This document shows positions 34,215 to 42,453 of a stretch of DNA of 64,000 nt, one piece after another (positions within the stretch are counted from its first letter, which is position 1; the number at the start of each line of letters is the position of its first letter). A model generated the notes under the pieces. That model was not told where the DNA came from, made no database searches, and saw only the letters and a program-made list of their open reading frames with translations. Origin of the DNA: Actinomadura kijaniata NBRC 14229 (GTDB lineage: Bacteria > Actinomycetota > Actinomycetes > Streptosporangiales > Streptosporangiaceae); the NCBI RefSeq assembly GCF_001552175.1, contig NZ_BCQR01000044.1, positions 1 to 64,000 of the forward strand, in the 5' to 3' direction. Made by a program: the position numbers and the translations under genes.

Positions 34215-35234
34215 TCAGCCGGCGGCGCGCAGCGGCGGGACGAGGCCGACCAGGCGGGCCAGGCGGCGGTGGGAGTCCAGCCGGGCCGCGCGGTCGTGGG
34301 TGCTGGTGTGGACGAGGATCTCGTCGGCCCCGGCGCGTTCGATCAGGTCCTCCAGCGCCTCGGCGGCCTCGTCCTCGGTGCCGTGGATCTGGCCGTGCAG
34401 GGAACGCTCCATCATGCGGCGCTCCACGTCGGTGAGGGGCAGCGCCTCGATCTCCTCGGGCGGCAGCAGCGGCGGGAACTCGCCGTGCGTCTTGGTGTGC
34501 GCGCTCGCCCACGCCTCGGGCAGGAGCAGGCGGCGGGCGCGTTCGGTGGTGTCGGCGATCGTGACGCCGGTGGAGACGACGACGTAGGGGCGGTCGCCCC
34601 GGAACGCCGCGCGGTAGCGCCCGATCGCCTCGACCATGCGCTCGACGCCGCGCGCCGGGGCGATGACCAGCGGAAGGCCCAGCTCGGCGGCGAGTTCCGC
34701 GCCCGCGCCCGTCGCCAGCACGAACGCCGGGACCCGCAGCCCCTCGGCGGGCCAGGCGTGGACGCCGGGGTGGGCCCGCTGCTCGCCGGTGAAGTACCCG
34801 AGCAGCTCCCGGACCTGCGCGGCGAAGTCCTCGGCGTCGTCCCTGTCGTGCCCGAGCGCCCGGCGGACGCCGCCGGTGAACCCGACCGACCGGCCCAGCC
34901 CCATGTCGATCCGCCCCGGGTACAGCGACTCCAGGACGCCGAACTGCTCGGCGACGACCAGCGGCCGGTGGTTGGGCAGCATGACGCCGCCGGTGCCGAC
35001 CCGGAGGCGCGAGGTCGCGGCGGCGACGGCGGCGGCCAGCACCGTCGGCGCGGACCCGGCCACGCCGGGGACGCTGTGGTGCTCCGACACCCAGAACCGG
35101 TGGTACCCCAGCGCCTCGATCTCCCGCGCGAACGCCACCGTCGCGCGCAGCGCCTCGGGATGCCCCTCACCCGCCCGGGTGCGGGAACGATCGAGCACCG
35201 AGAACCGTGTCGTGCGCAGACCCATATCGATCAC
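34215..35234 (-). CDS. LLM-class flavin-dependent oxidoreductase
   Basis: 339-aa bacterial-luciferase-like monooxygenase (TIM barrel), probably FMN- or F420-dependent. Conserved parts: FWVSEHHSVPGVAGSAPTVL, LRVGTGGVMLPNHRPLVVAEQ, LYPGRIDMGLGRSVG. GTG 35234 has GGAGG 4 nt upstream; ATG 35225 is an alternative. It is divergent from a TetR gene across a perfect 32-bp palindrome that probably controls both. Confidence 0.87.
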   Translation of the reverse strand: MIDMGLRTTRFSVLDRSRTRAGEGHPEALRATVAFAREIEALGYHRFWVSEHHSVPGVAGSAPTVLAAAVAAATSRLRVGTGGVMLPNHRPLVVAEQFGVLESLYPGRIDMGLGRSVGFTGGVRRALGHDRDDAEDFAAQVRELLGYFTGEQRAHPGVHAWPAEGLRVPAFVLATGAGAELAAELGLPLVIAPARGVERMVEAIGRYRAAFRGDRPYVVVSTGVTIADTTERARRLLLPEAWASAHTKTHGEFPPLLPPEEIEALPLTDVERRMMERSLHGQIHGTEDEAAEALEDLIERAGADEILVHTSTHDRAARLDSHRRLARLVGLVPPLRAAG

Positions 35235-35263
35235 AACGCCTCCGGTGCGCCGTCATTCCGCCC

Positions 35264-35295
35264 GCCGTTATTTGACCTACAGGTCAAATAACGGC
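35264..35295. promoter_or_regulatory. Perfect 32-bp palindromic operator
   Basis: Arms GCCGTTATTTGACCT and AGGTCAAATAACGGC are perfect, separated by AC. It contains TTGACC (35272-35277), which is 18 nt before TAGGGT (35296-35301), giving a complete -35/-10 for the TetR gene. The operator therefore covers the TetR -35 box, implying autorepression, and also lies in the LLM gene's upstream region. Confidence 0.8.
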
Positions 35296-35308
35296 TAGGG
35301 TCCCGGGC

Positions 35309-35887
35309 ATGGGCAGGCCGAAGCAGTTCGATCCCGACGTCGCCGTCGAGCGGGCGATGCAGGTCTTCTGGCGCAAGGGCTACAACGCCACCACGCCGCA
35401 GGACCTGGTCGACGCGCTCGGCATCGGCAAGGGGTCGCTCTACCACGCGTTCGGCAGCAAGCACGGCCTGTACGAACGGGCCCTGGAGCGGTACCGCGAC
35501 GGTCAGGCCGCCCTGCTGGTCGACCTGCTCGACCGGCCGGTCCCGGTCCGCGAACGCCTGCGCGGCGTGCTGCTGCTCCTGGTGGACATGGACATGGCCG
35601 ACCCGGACCGCCGGGGCTGCATGGCGATCAACGCCGCCGCCGAGCGCGCCGGGGTGGACCGGGCCGCCACCGACCTGGTGCGGCGCATGTTCGACCGCAC
35701 CGAGGAGGCGTTCCGGACGCTGGTGGAGGAGGGGCAGCGCGACGGCGAGATCGACCCCGCGCGCGACGCCCGCGCCCTGGGGAGCCTGCTGCTCACCACC
35801 CTCGTCGGCATGCGGCTGCTGGCCCGGACGGCGGAGGGGCCCGAGCGCCTGAACCGCGTGGTGGACGCCGTCCTCGACTCCCTCTGA
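35309..35887 (+). CDS. TetR/AcrR-family repressor
   Basis: 192 aa. The N-terminal HTH includes YNATTPQDLVDALGIGKGSLYHAFGSK (about 25-52); the C-terminal ligand domain begins with RDGQAALLVDLLDRP and includes the conserved Cys of RRGCMAINAAAE. ATG 35309 is 7 nt after the -10 box, so the mRNA is probably leaderless. The 32-bp palindrome upstream is its likely site. A related palindrome before the SDR gene (36007) suggests a small regulon of LLM oxidoreductase, TetR and SDR. Confidence 0.88.
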   Translation: MGRPKQFDPDVAVERAMQVFWRKGYNATTPQDLVDALGIGKGSLYHAFGSKHGLYERALERYRDGQAALLVDLLDRPVPVRERLRGVLLLLVDMDMADPDRRGCMAINAAAERAGVDRAATDLVRRMFDRTEEAFRTLVEEGQRDGEIDPARDARALGSLLLTTLVGMRLLARTAEGPERLNRVVDAVLDSL

Positions 35888-35962
35888 CCCGAACTGATCC
35901 GAACGTCCGACGGAGGAGGTTCGGATCGGTCGCGGGGGCCTGGGGGTCGTCCCCCAGGGTGA
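35884..35962 (+). repeat. Dual-hairpin repeat, copy at TetR gene end
   Basis: Same family as 10791-10998. It starts CTGACCCGA at the TetR stop codon. Stem 1 is a perfect 9-bp repeat GATCCGAAC (35896-35904) / GTTCGGATC (35919-35927); stem 2 is CCTGGGGG-TCGT-CCCCCAGG (35939-35958). It is probably a terminator or 3'-end stabiliser. Confidence 0.7.
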
Positions 35963-36006
35963 TACCGCCCGCCCGCCGCGGCGGGGCTTCGCGCGCCCCA
36001 TTTTTG

Positions 36007-36018
36007 TACCTCTAGGTA
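36007..36018. promoter_or_regulatory. Palindromic operator upstream of SDR gene
   Basis: TACCT-CT-AGGTA, with flanking T and A runs, 15 nt before the SDR start. It resembles the core GACCT-AC-AGGTC of the TetR palindrome at 35264, so the same repressor may bind. Confidence 0.5.
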
Positions 36019-36033
36019 AAGAACGGAACCCCC

Positions 36034-36816
36034 ATGGACCTGCGTCTCTCCGGCAAGACCGCCCTCGTCACCGGCGCGAGCCGGGGCATCGGCCTGGCCA
36101 CCGTCCGCGCCCTGACCGCCGAGGGCGTGCGCGTCGCCGCCGTCTCCCGCACCGTCACCCCCGAGATCGAGGACACCGGCGCGACCGTCCTCGCCGCCGA
36201 CCTCGCCACCCCGGACGGCGCGGCCGACGCGGTGCGCCGGGCCGTCGCCGCGCTGGGCGGCCTGGACCTGCTCGTCAACAACGTCGGCGGCGGCGACGGC
36301 GTCGAGGTCGGCGGCTTCCTCTCCGTCGACGAGGAGCACTGGCGGGGCACCTTCGACGTCAACCTGTTCAGCGCGGTCCGCGTCACCCGCGCCGCCCTGC
36401 CCTCCCTGCTGGAGGGCGGGGGCGCGATCGTCAACGTCTCCTCCATCGGGGCCCGCCTGCCCGGCGCCGGGCCCATCGCCTACAACGTCGCCAAGGCGGG
36501 GCTCACGGCGTTCGGGAAGGCGCTGGCCGAGGAGTTCGGGCCGCGGGGCGTGCGCGTCACCACCGTCTCGCCCGGCCCGGTCCGCACCGCGATCTGGGAG
36601 GACCCCGACAACTACGGCGGCAAGCTCGCCGAGGCCGCCGGGGTGGAGCACGCGGCGTTCCTGGAGCAGGTCCCGGCCGCGCTGGGCATGACCACCGGGC
36701 GGATCGCCGAGCCGGAGGAGGTGGCCGCGCTGGTGACGTTCCTGCTGTCGGACCTGGCCGCCAGCGTCACCGGCTCCGACCACCTCATCGACGGCGGCGT
36801 GGTGAAGACGGCCTAG
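36034..36816 (+). CDS. Short-chain dehydrogenase/reductase
   Basis: 260-aa NAD(P)-dependent SDR. TGASRGIG (13-20) binds the cofactor; VNNVGGG (81-87), Asn110, Ser137, Tyr150 and Lys154 (YNVAK) make the catalytic tetrad. The C-terminal DHLIDGGVVKTA is typical of the FabG-like classical group. Substrate unknown. Its TAG stop is in the CTAG bordering the second MITE-like element. It is probably repressed by the TetR protein at 35309. Confidence 0.9.
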   Translation: MDLRLSGKTALVTGASRGIGLATVRALTAEGVRVAAVSRTVTPEIEDTGATVLAADLATPDGAADAVRRAVAALGGLDLLVNNVGGGDGVEVGGFLSVDEEHWRGTFDVNLFSAVRVTRAALPSLLEGGGAIVNVSSIGARLPGAGPIAYNVAKAGLTAFGKALAEEFGPRGVRVTTVSPGPVRTAIWEDPDNYGGKLAEAAGVEHAAFLEQVPAALGMTTGRIAEPEEVAALVTFLLSDLAASVTGSDHLIDGGVVKTA

Positions 36817-36991
36817 GCCTGTTTCAAAGCGGGCCTCAGCCACGCGCGAGCGCGTTACCTGACCTGCGGGCCCGAAGCCGGAGGCGAGGGCCCGCAGGTC
36901 AGATCGCGGAGCGATGGCGCGCTCGCCAAGACCTGGTGAGGCGCGAGCCCCGGGCGAGCGCCGTGGGCCAGGGCTTTGAAACACGATCTAG
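36813..36991. mobile_element. MITE-like element, copy 2 (CTAG-flanked)
   Basis: About 179 bp, bordered by CTAG on both sides (36813-36816 and 36988-36991), like a 4-bp target duplication. Terminal repeats TGTTTCAAAGC and GCTTTGAAACA are perfect over 11 bp. The internal stem CTGACCTGCGGGCCC / GGGCCCGCAGGTCAG is perfect. The TAG stop of the SDR gene and the TAG stop of the ABC permease gene (minus) are both within the flanking CTAGs. No coding capacity. It is over 85% identical by eye to 4035-4216. Confidence 0.7.
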
Positions 36992-37764
36992 ACGTCCCGG
37001 CGGGCGAGGGCCAGCGCCCCGGCGGCCAGCGCGGCGGCGGCGTAGCCGACCAGCAGCGCGCCCGCGGCCGCCGGGGGCAGCGGGTCGTCCAGCATCGTTC
37101 CGGTCCGGTCGGCGAGCTGCGCGAACAGCGACGTCGGCAGCAGCCGGCCGATCCGCTCGTTCCACGGGTCCGGCGCCACCGTGGTGACCAGCGTCGGCAG
37201 CACGAACAGCAGCGCGGTCACCGCCGCCACCCCGCCCGCCGTGGACCGCAGCACCGCGCCCAGCCCGAGCCCGACCAGCGCCGACACCACCACCAGCAGG
37301 CACAGCGACGCGATCCACGGGGCCTCCTCGCCGACCGGACGGTGGAACTCCGCCACCCCGCGCCCGCCCACGATCAGCCGCCCCAGCAGCGCCGCCGCCG
37401 TGAACGCCACCAGCCCCGCCGCCAGCGACGCCGCCGCGACCACGCCCGCCTTGGCGGCCAGCAGCCGTCCCCGCCGGGGCACCGCCGCCAGGCTGACGCG
37501 GATCATCCCGGTGGCGTGCTCGGCGGTGATCGCCAGCACGCCCAGCACGCCCGTGCACAGCGGCAGCGCCAGCGACATCGGGTACTCCGGCGGCGCGGCC
37601 CGCATCGCCGCCCGCTCGGCGGGCGGCCGGCCGTCCCAGATCCCCGCGACGGCGAACGACCACAGCCCGCACAGCGCCAGCAGCACCACGACGGCGGCCG
37701 CGTTCAGCCACGTCGACCGCACCGAGCGCAGCTTCAGCCACTCCGCGGACAGCAGGGGGATCAT
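36988..37764 (-). CDS. ABC transporter permease (ABC-2 type)
   Basis: 258 aa with about six membrane helices. SAEWLKLRSVRSTWL at the N-terminus and the helix pairs VLGVLAITAEHATGMIRVSLAAVPRRGRLLAAK (around 73-105) are typical of ABC-2 permeases of small antibiotic/lantibiotic-type exporters. ATG 37764 overlaps the ATPase stop (ATGA). It ends in the right CTAG of the MITE-like element. The two-component genes lie divergently next door. Confidence 0.87.
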   Translation of the reverse strand: MIPLLSAEWLKLRSVRSTWLNAAAVVVLLALCGLWSFAVAGIWDGRPPAERAAMRAAPPEYPMSLALPLCTGVLGVLAITAEHATGMIRVSLAAVPRRGRLLAAKAGVVAAASLAAGLVAFTAAALLGRLIVGGRGVAEFHRPVGEEAPWIASLCLLVVVSALVGLGLGAVLRSTAGGVAAVTALLFVLPTLVTTVAPDPWNERIGRLLPTSLFAQLADRTGTMLDDPLPPAAAGALLVGYAAAALAAGALALARRDV

Positions 37765-38669
37765 CGCGCGACCTCCTCGGCGCGGTGGGCGACGCTGCCG
37801 GCCGTCAGTTCCATGTACGCCTCCTCCAGCGACGCGCTGCGCGTCGCGACCTCGTAGAGGGGGATCCCGCGCGCGGCCGCCAGCTCCCCGATCTCCTCCG
37901 CCGTCGATCCGTGGACGGCGATCCCGCCGTCCTCGGCGCTCACCGTGGCCCCGGTCTCGGCGAGCGCGGCGGCCAGCTCGGCGCCGCGCGGCGTGCGGAC
38001 CAGGACGCCGCGCCGGAAGCGCCGCTCCAGCTCCGCCACCGACGTGTCGGCGATCAGCCGCCCCCGCCCGACGACGACCAGCCGGTCGGCGGTCAGCGCC
38101 ATCTCGCCCATCAGGTGACTGGACACCAGCACGGTCCGGCCCTCGGCGGCCAGCGTCCGCATCAGTTCCCGGATCCACCGGATGCCGTCGGGGTCGAGGC
38201 CGTTCACCGGCTCGTCGAGCAGCAGCACCCCCGGATCGCCGAGCAGCGCCGCCGCGATCCCGAGCCGCTGGCGCATGCCCAGCGAGAACCCGCCGACCCG
38301 CCGCCGCGCGACCCCGGCGAGCCCGACGCGTTCCAGCAGCCCGGTGACGCGCCGGTCGCCGATCCCGTGGGTGCGCGCCAGGCAGCGCAGGTGGTCGCGG
38401 GCGGTGCGGTCGCCGTGCCCGGCCGAGGCGTCCAGCAGCGCCCCCACCTCGTGCAGGGGGCGTTCCAGCTCCCGGTACCGGCGGCCGTTGACCAGGGCCG
38501 CGCCGGAGTCGGCGGCGGCCAGCCCCAGCAGCACCCGCATGCAGGTGGACTTGCCCGACCCGTTCGGCCCGAGGAACCCGGTCACCGTTCCCGGCCGCAC
38601 CTCGAACGACAGTCCGTCCAGCGCCGCCGTGCCGCCGTACCGCTTGGTCAGCTCCCGTACTTCGATCAT
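37761..38669 (-). CDS. ABC transporter ATP-binding protein
   Basis: 302 aa, DrrA/CcmA-like exporter ATPase. Walker A GPNGSGKST, signature FSLGMRQRLG, Walker B VLLLDEPVNGLDP and the H-loop VLVSSHL are all intact. ATG 38669 (MIEVRELTKRYGG) is preferred over an upstream start with a non-homologous extension. With the permease it forms an exporter of unknown substrate, divergent from and probably regulated by the neighbouring histidine kinase/response regulator. Confidence 0.92.
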   Translation of the reverse strand: MIEVRELTKRYGGTAALDGLSFEVRPGTVTGFLGPNGSGKSTCMRVLLGLAAADSGAALVNGRRYRELERPLHEVGALLDASAGHGDRTARDHLRCLARTHGIGDRRVTGLLERVGLAGVARRRVGGFSLGMRQRLGIAAALLGDPGVLLLDEPVNGLDPDGIRWIRELMRTLAAEGRTVLVSSHLMGEMALTADRLVVVGRGRLIADTSVAELERRFRRGVLVRTPRGAELAAALAETGATVSAEDGGIAVHGSTAEEIGELAAARGIPLYEVATRSASLEEAYMELTAGSVAHRAEEVAR

Positions 38670-38770
38670 GCGGCCCACCCTGGCGGCCGCGTCCGGCCCG
38701 CGCATCGGAGCGCGGTCTGTCAGACCGGGGGCGGAGGCGCCCGGCCGCGCGCCGCGGATACCGTCGGGAC

Positions 38771-39877
38771 GTGCGAGACCTGCTCACCGGACGCCTCGAC
38801 CGGAACCATCTGATCGCGCTGGACGCGGTGGCGGCCGGCGTGTACGTGCTGTCCGTCGCGCCGCTGGCGTCCCTGCACCGCGGCCCGCTCGCGATGACCG
38901 CCGCGCTCGCCGCCGGGGCGCTGCTGCCGCTGCGCCGGGTGCGGCCGGTGCCGGTGTTCCTGTGCGTGCTGGCGCTGACGCTGCTCGGGAACGTCGGCGA
39001 CTACCGCGCGGGGGCGGCGTTCGCGCTCTACCCGGTGGCGCTGGCGCAGCCGCGCCGCGTCTGGCTGCCGACGCCGGTCATCGGCGGGACCAGCGTGCTG
39101 GCGATGTGCGTGCTCAGCGTCATGGGCAAGGAGAACACCGGGGACCGGACCGGGGAGGTGCTGTTCGGGCTGGCGGTGCTCGGGGTGGCGTGGACGTTCG
39201 GCCGCGCGGTCCGCGAACGCCGCGCCCACGCCGGCCGCACCGCCCGCGAGATGGCCGAACGCGCCGCCGCCGACGAGCGCCTGCGCATCGCCCGCGAGCT
39301 CCACGACGTCGTCGCCCACAACATGAGCGTCATCGCGGTGAAGGCGGGCGTGGCCAACCACGTGGCCGCCGAGCACCCCGAGGAGGTGCGCGAGGCCCTC
39401 GCGGTGATCGAGGAGACGAGCCGTACGGCCCTCACCGAGATGCGCCACCTGCTCGGCGTGCTGCGCACCGCCGAACCCGAGCTGGCCCCGGCCCCCGGCC
39501 TGTCCGGCCTGGCGGCGGTGGCCGACCGCGCCGCCCTCGCCGGGGTCCGCGTCGACCTGCGCGTCGACGCCTCCGACCTGCCCGAGGGCGTCGCGGTGTC
39601 GGCGCACCGCATCGTCCAGGAGGCGATCACGAACGTGGTGAAGCACGCGGCCCCGGCCCGCTGCCGGGTCGTGGTGGAGGCCGGCGACGGCGTCCTGCGC
39701 ATCGACGTCGCCGACGACGGGCCCGGCGTCCGCGTCCTGCCGTCCGGCCCGCCGGGCCACGGGCTGATCGGCATGCGCGAGCGGGTGACGATGTACGGCG
39801 GGACGTTCACCGCGGGCCCGCGCCCCGAGGGCGGCTTCGCGGTGGCGGCCCGCATCCCCTACGAAAGGCGTTCATGA
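38771..39877 (+). CDS. Sensor histidine kinase, NarL-type partner (HisKA_3)
   Basis: 368 aa. Four to five N-terminal membrane helices (about 15-145) act as the sensor. The dimerisation motif RELHDVVAHNMSVI contains phospho-His178; the GHKL part has QEAITNVVKHA and ADDGPG and GLIGMRERV. It phosphorylates the response regulator encoded next (ATGA overlap). GTG 38771 lies 6 nt after TACCGT (38759-38764), probably leaderless. Confidence 0.92.
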   Translation: MRDLLTGRLDRNHLIALDAVAAGVYVLSVAPLASLHRGPLAMTAALAAGALLPLRRVRPVPVFLCVLALTLLGNVGDYRAGAAFALYPVALAQPRRVWLPTPVIGGTSVLAMCVLSVMGKENTGDRTGEVLFGLAVLGVAWTFGRAVRERRAHAGRTAREMAERAAADERLRIARELHDVVAHNMSVIAVKAGVANHVAAEHPEEVREALAVIEETSRTALTEMRHLLGVLRTAEPELAPAPGLSGLAAVADRAALAGVRVDLRVDASDLPEGVAVSAHRIVQEAITNVVKHAAPARCRVVVEAGDGVLRIDVADDGPGVRVLPSGPPGHGLIGMRERVTMYGGTFTAGPRPEGGFAVAARIPYERRS

Positions 39878-40542
39878 GCGATCTGCGTGTGCTGGTGGCC
39901 GACGACCAGGCGTTGGTGCGCGGCAGTTTCGGCCTGCTGGTGGACACCGCCCCCGGCCTGACCGTGGTCGGCGAGGCCGGGACGGGCGCGGAGGCCGTCG
40001 CGCTGGCGGCCGAGCGCCGCCCCGACCTCGTGCTGATGGACGTGCGGATGCCGGAGATGGACGGCATCGAGGCGACCCGGCGGATCTGCGCCTCCCTCCC
40101 GACGCGGGTGCTGATCCTGACGACGTTCGACCTGGACGCCTACGTGTACTCGGCGCTGCGCGCCGGGGCGTCGGGCTTCCTGCTGAAGGACACCCGGCCC
40201 GCCGACCTGCTGGAGGCGGTCCGGGTGGTGGCGGCGGGGGACGCGCTGCTGGCCCCGTCGGTCACCCGCCGCCTGATCGCCGAGTTCGCCCGCCAGGTCC
40301 CGGCCGCCGTGCCCGCGCCCGACCTGGCGGGGCTGACCGACCGGGAACGCGAGGTCCTCACGCTGGTCGCGCGCGGGCTGTCCAACGCCGAGCTGGCCGA
40401 CCGGCTGCGGGTGAGCCCCGCGACGGTCAAGACGCACATCGGCAACCTGCTGTCCAAGCTGCACGCCCGCGACCGCGCCCAGCTGGTGATCGCCGCCTAC
40501 GAGTCCGGGCTGGTCCGGCCGCACCGCCGGGACGACCTTTAA
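39874..40542 (+). CDS. NarL/LuxR-family response regulator
   Basis: 222 aa. The receiver domain has the acidic pair Asp10/Asp11, phospho-Asp56 (VLMDVRMPEMDG) and LLKDT Lys. The C-terminal LuxR HTH is LTDREREVLTLVARGLSNAE plus VSPATVKTHIGNLLSKL. It is coupled to the kinase and likely controls the divergent ABC exporter. Confidence 0.94.
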   Translation: MSDLRVLVADDQALVRGSFGLLVDTAPGLTVVGEAGTGAEAVALAAERRPDLVLMDVRMPEMDGIEATRRICASLPTRVLILTTFDLDAYVYSALRAGASGFLLKDTRPADLLEAVRVVAAGDALLAPSVTRRLIAEFARQVPAAVPAPDLAGLTDREREVLTLVARGLSNAELADRLRVSPATVKTHIGNLLSKLHARDRAQLVIAAYESGLVRPHRRDDL

Positions 40543-40587
40543 CGATCATGGTGGGCGTGCCCCGTGTCCGGTAGTCGAGGACGGGAA

Positions 40588-40613
40588 CTGACCTACATGG
40601 TCCGTACGGTCAG
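40588..40613 (+). promoter_or_regulatory. Promoter/operator of epoxide hydrolase 2
   Basis: TACGGT (40605-40610) lies 6 nt before the ATG, a leaderless arrangement. GACC-TACAT-GGTC (40590-40602) is a palindrome overlapping the promoter; its TGACCTACA half resembles the TetR operator at 35264. CTGACC...GGTCAG (40588-40613) forms a wider repeat. Confidence 0.45.
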
Positions 40614-40616
40614 AGC

Positions 40617-41765
40617 ATGAGTTCCGAGATCACCCCGTTCCGCATCGACATCCCGCAGGCCGACCTCGACGACCTGCGCGACCGGCTGGCCCGGACGCGA
40701 TGGGCCCGGCGGCTGCCCGGCGGCGACTGGGACCGGGGCGTCCCCACCGACCACCTCCACCGGATGGCCGAGTACTGGCGCACCGGCTACGACTGGCGGC
40801 GGCACGAGGCCGAGCTGAACCGCCTCCCGCAGTACACGACCGAGATCGACGGCCAGACGATCCACTTCCTGCACGTCCGTTCCCCCGAGCCGGACGCGGT
40901 CCCGCTGGTCCTCACGCACAGCTGGCCGAACTCGATCGCCGAGTTCACGCGCGTCATCGGCCCGCTCACCGACCCCCGCGCGCACGGGGGCGACGGCCCG
41001 GCGTTCCACGTGGTCGCGCCGTCGCTGCCGGGGTTCGCGTTCTCGCCGTTCCCCGAGCCGCCGGACGAGCGCCCGTGGAGCATCGACCGCGTCGCCCGCA
41101 CCTGGGCGGAGCTGATGGAACGCCTGGGCTACGACCGGTACGGCGCGCACGGCAACGACGCGGGCGCGCTGGTCACCCCGCGCCTGGCCGCCCTCTTCCC
41201 CGACCGGGTGACCGGCGCGCACATCACCGCGGGCCTCGGCTTCCCCACCGGTGACCCGGCCGAGTCCGAGGGCCTCACCGAGGAGGAGAAGGCCGAGCTG
41301 GCCGCGATGGCCGGGGTGATGGACTTCCCCAGCGGCTACGGCCCGTACCTGGCGGGCAGCCCGCAGACCCTCGCCCACGCGTTCGCCGACTCGCCCGTCT
41401 TCCAGCTGGCCTACCTGGTGGAGCGCTTCCGCGAGTTCGACCGGGGGCACGGCACCGACAAGCCGCTGGAGGAGTACCTGGACCTCGACCAGTTCCTCAC
41501 CAACGCGACGCTGTACTGGCTGACCGGCACCGGCGGCTCGTCCTCGTGGACCTACTACGAGGGCGCGGCGGGCATGCCGGTCGACCAGGCCGAGGTCCCC
41601 ACGGGCGTCTCGCACGGCGGCCCGCCGCTGTTCCGCCGCCTCGCCGAACGCGGCAACCGGATCATCCAGTGGTCGGGCCGGGCCAGCGCGAGCCACATGG
41701 TCGCGATGGCCGACCCGGAGGGCCTGGTGGAGGACGTCCGGACGTTCTTCGCCCGGCTCAGCTGA
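40617..41765 (+). CDS. Epoxide hydrolase 2 (EHN-domain alpha/beta hydrolase)
   Basis: 382 aa, paralogue of the gene at 30549 (shared FRIDIPQADLDDL, TTEIDGQTIHF, HGNDAGA). Nucleophile Asp181; the oxyanion motif is HSWPNS instead of HGWP, and the His is in SASHMVAMADPEGL. Loss of the Gly in HGWP may alter activity. ATG 40617 lies 6 nt from a -10 box. Its 3' end overlaps the convergent TIM-barrel gene by 8 bp. Confidence 0.88.
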   Translation: MSSEITPFRIDIPQADLDDLRDRLARTRWARRLPGGDWDRGVPTDHLHRMAEYWRTGYDWRRHEAELNRLPQYTTEIDGQTIHFLHVRSPEPDAVPLVLTHSWPNSIAEFTRVIGPLTDPRAHGGDGPAFHVVAPSLPGFAFSPFPEPPDERPWSIDRVARTWAELMERLGYDRYGAHGNDAGALVTPRLAALFPDRVTGAHITAGLGFPTGDPAESEGLTEEEKAELAAMAGVMDFPSGYGPYLAGSPQTLAHAFADSPVFQLAYLVERFREFDRGHGTDKPLEEYLDLDQFLTNATLYWLTGTGGSSSWTYYEGAAGMPVDQAEVPTGVSHGGPPLFRRLAERGNRIIQWSGRASASHMVAMADPEGLVEDVRTFFARLS

Positions 41766-42432
41766 CCTCGGCGGCGGTCGCCAGCACCGGGGCGAGCTGG
41801 GAGCGGAGCGTTCCCGCGCGGGGCCGCAGGGAGCCGTCGAACGCGGCCGAGCCGATCGTGAACGCGTCGGCCCCGGCCGCGGCGAGGGCGCGGATCTGGT
41901 CGTCGCCGGTGATGGAACCGGCGACGACCAGGTGGCCGGTCGTGGCGGCGCGGGCGGCGCGGACGAGGGCGAGGGGGTCGGCGTCGGTGGCGCGGTAGGC
42001 CAGCAGGTCCACCCCCGCGCACCCGGCGGCCTCGGCCGCGCGGCAGTCGGCGGCGACGCGTTCGGGGCTCCCGGCGAGACGGGTGGGATGGCCGGAGGGC
42101 TCGCCCGCGAACGGCAGGTAGCCGATGGGGGTGCCGCGCAGCAGGCCGAGCGTCTCCTCGATCCAGGTGCCGCCCATCAGCCGGTCCACGCCCAGCTCCA
42201 CGGCCGTCCGCACCGAGGCCAGGGCCTGGTCGCGGTCGGTGCTGACGACCTCCAGGTAGGTCGTGACGCCCAGGTCCCGGAGCCGCGCGTGCAGGCGGAC
42301 GAGCGTGTCGCGGTCGACGCCGACGTCCTTGAAGCCGATGTGCGCGACACCCAGGTCCGCGACGGCGTCGACCACCTCCAGGCAGTCGGTGACCGTGCGG
42401 TCGTCGCGGGTGAGCATGAAGATGAAGTCCAC
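41758..42432 (-). CDS. TIM-barrel phosphate-binding protein of the acid-sugar cluster
   Basis: 224 aa, HisA/NanE-like ribulose-phosphate-binding barrel. Beta-strand motifs: HIGFKDVGVDRD, TYLEVVST, RLMGGTWIEETL, GVDLLAYRATDAD, VVAGSITGDDQIRAL and ADAFTIGSAAFDG, the last forming the standard phosphate site. It does not match the usual steps of D-threonate or erythronate breakdown, so it may be an epimerase, isomerase or aldolase of a variant pathway. GTG 42432 has GGAGG 6 nt upstream. Third gene of the DUF1537-PdxA2 operon. Confidence 0.7.
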   Translation of the reverse strand: MDFIFMLTRDDRTVTDCLEVVDAVADLGVAHIGFKDVGVDRDTLVRLHARLRDLGVTTYLEVVSTDRDQALASVRTAVELGVDRLMGGTWIEETLGLLRGTPIGYLPFAGEPSGHPTRLAGSPERVAADCRAAEAAGCAGVDLLAYRATDADPLALVRAARAATTGHLVVAGSITGDDQIRALAAAGADAFTIGSAAFDGSLRPRAGTLRSQLAPVLATAAEVS

Positions 42433-42453
42433 GGGGGTCCTCCGGTCGGGTGG

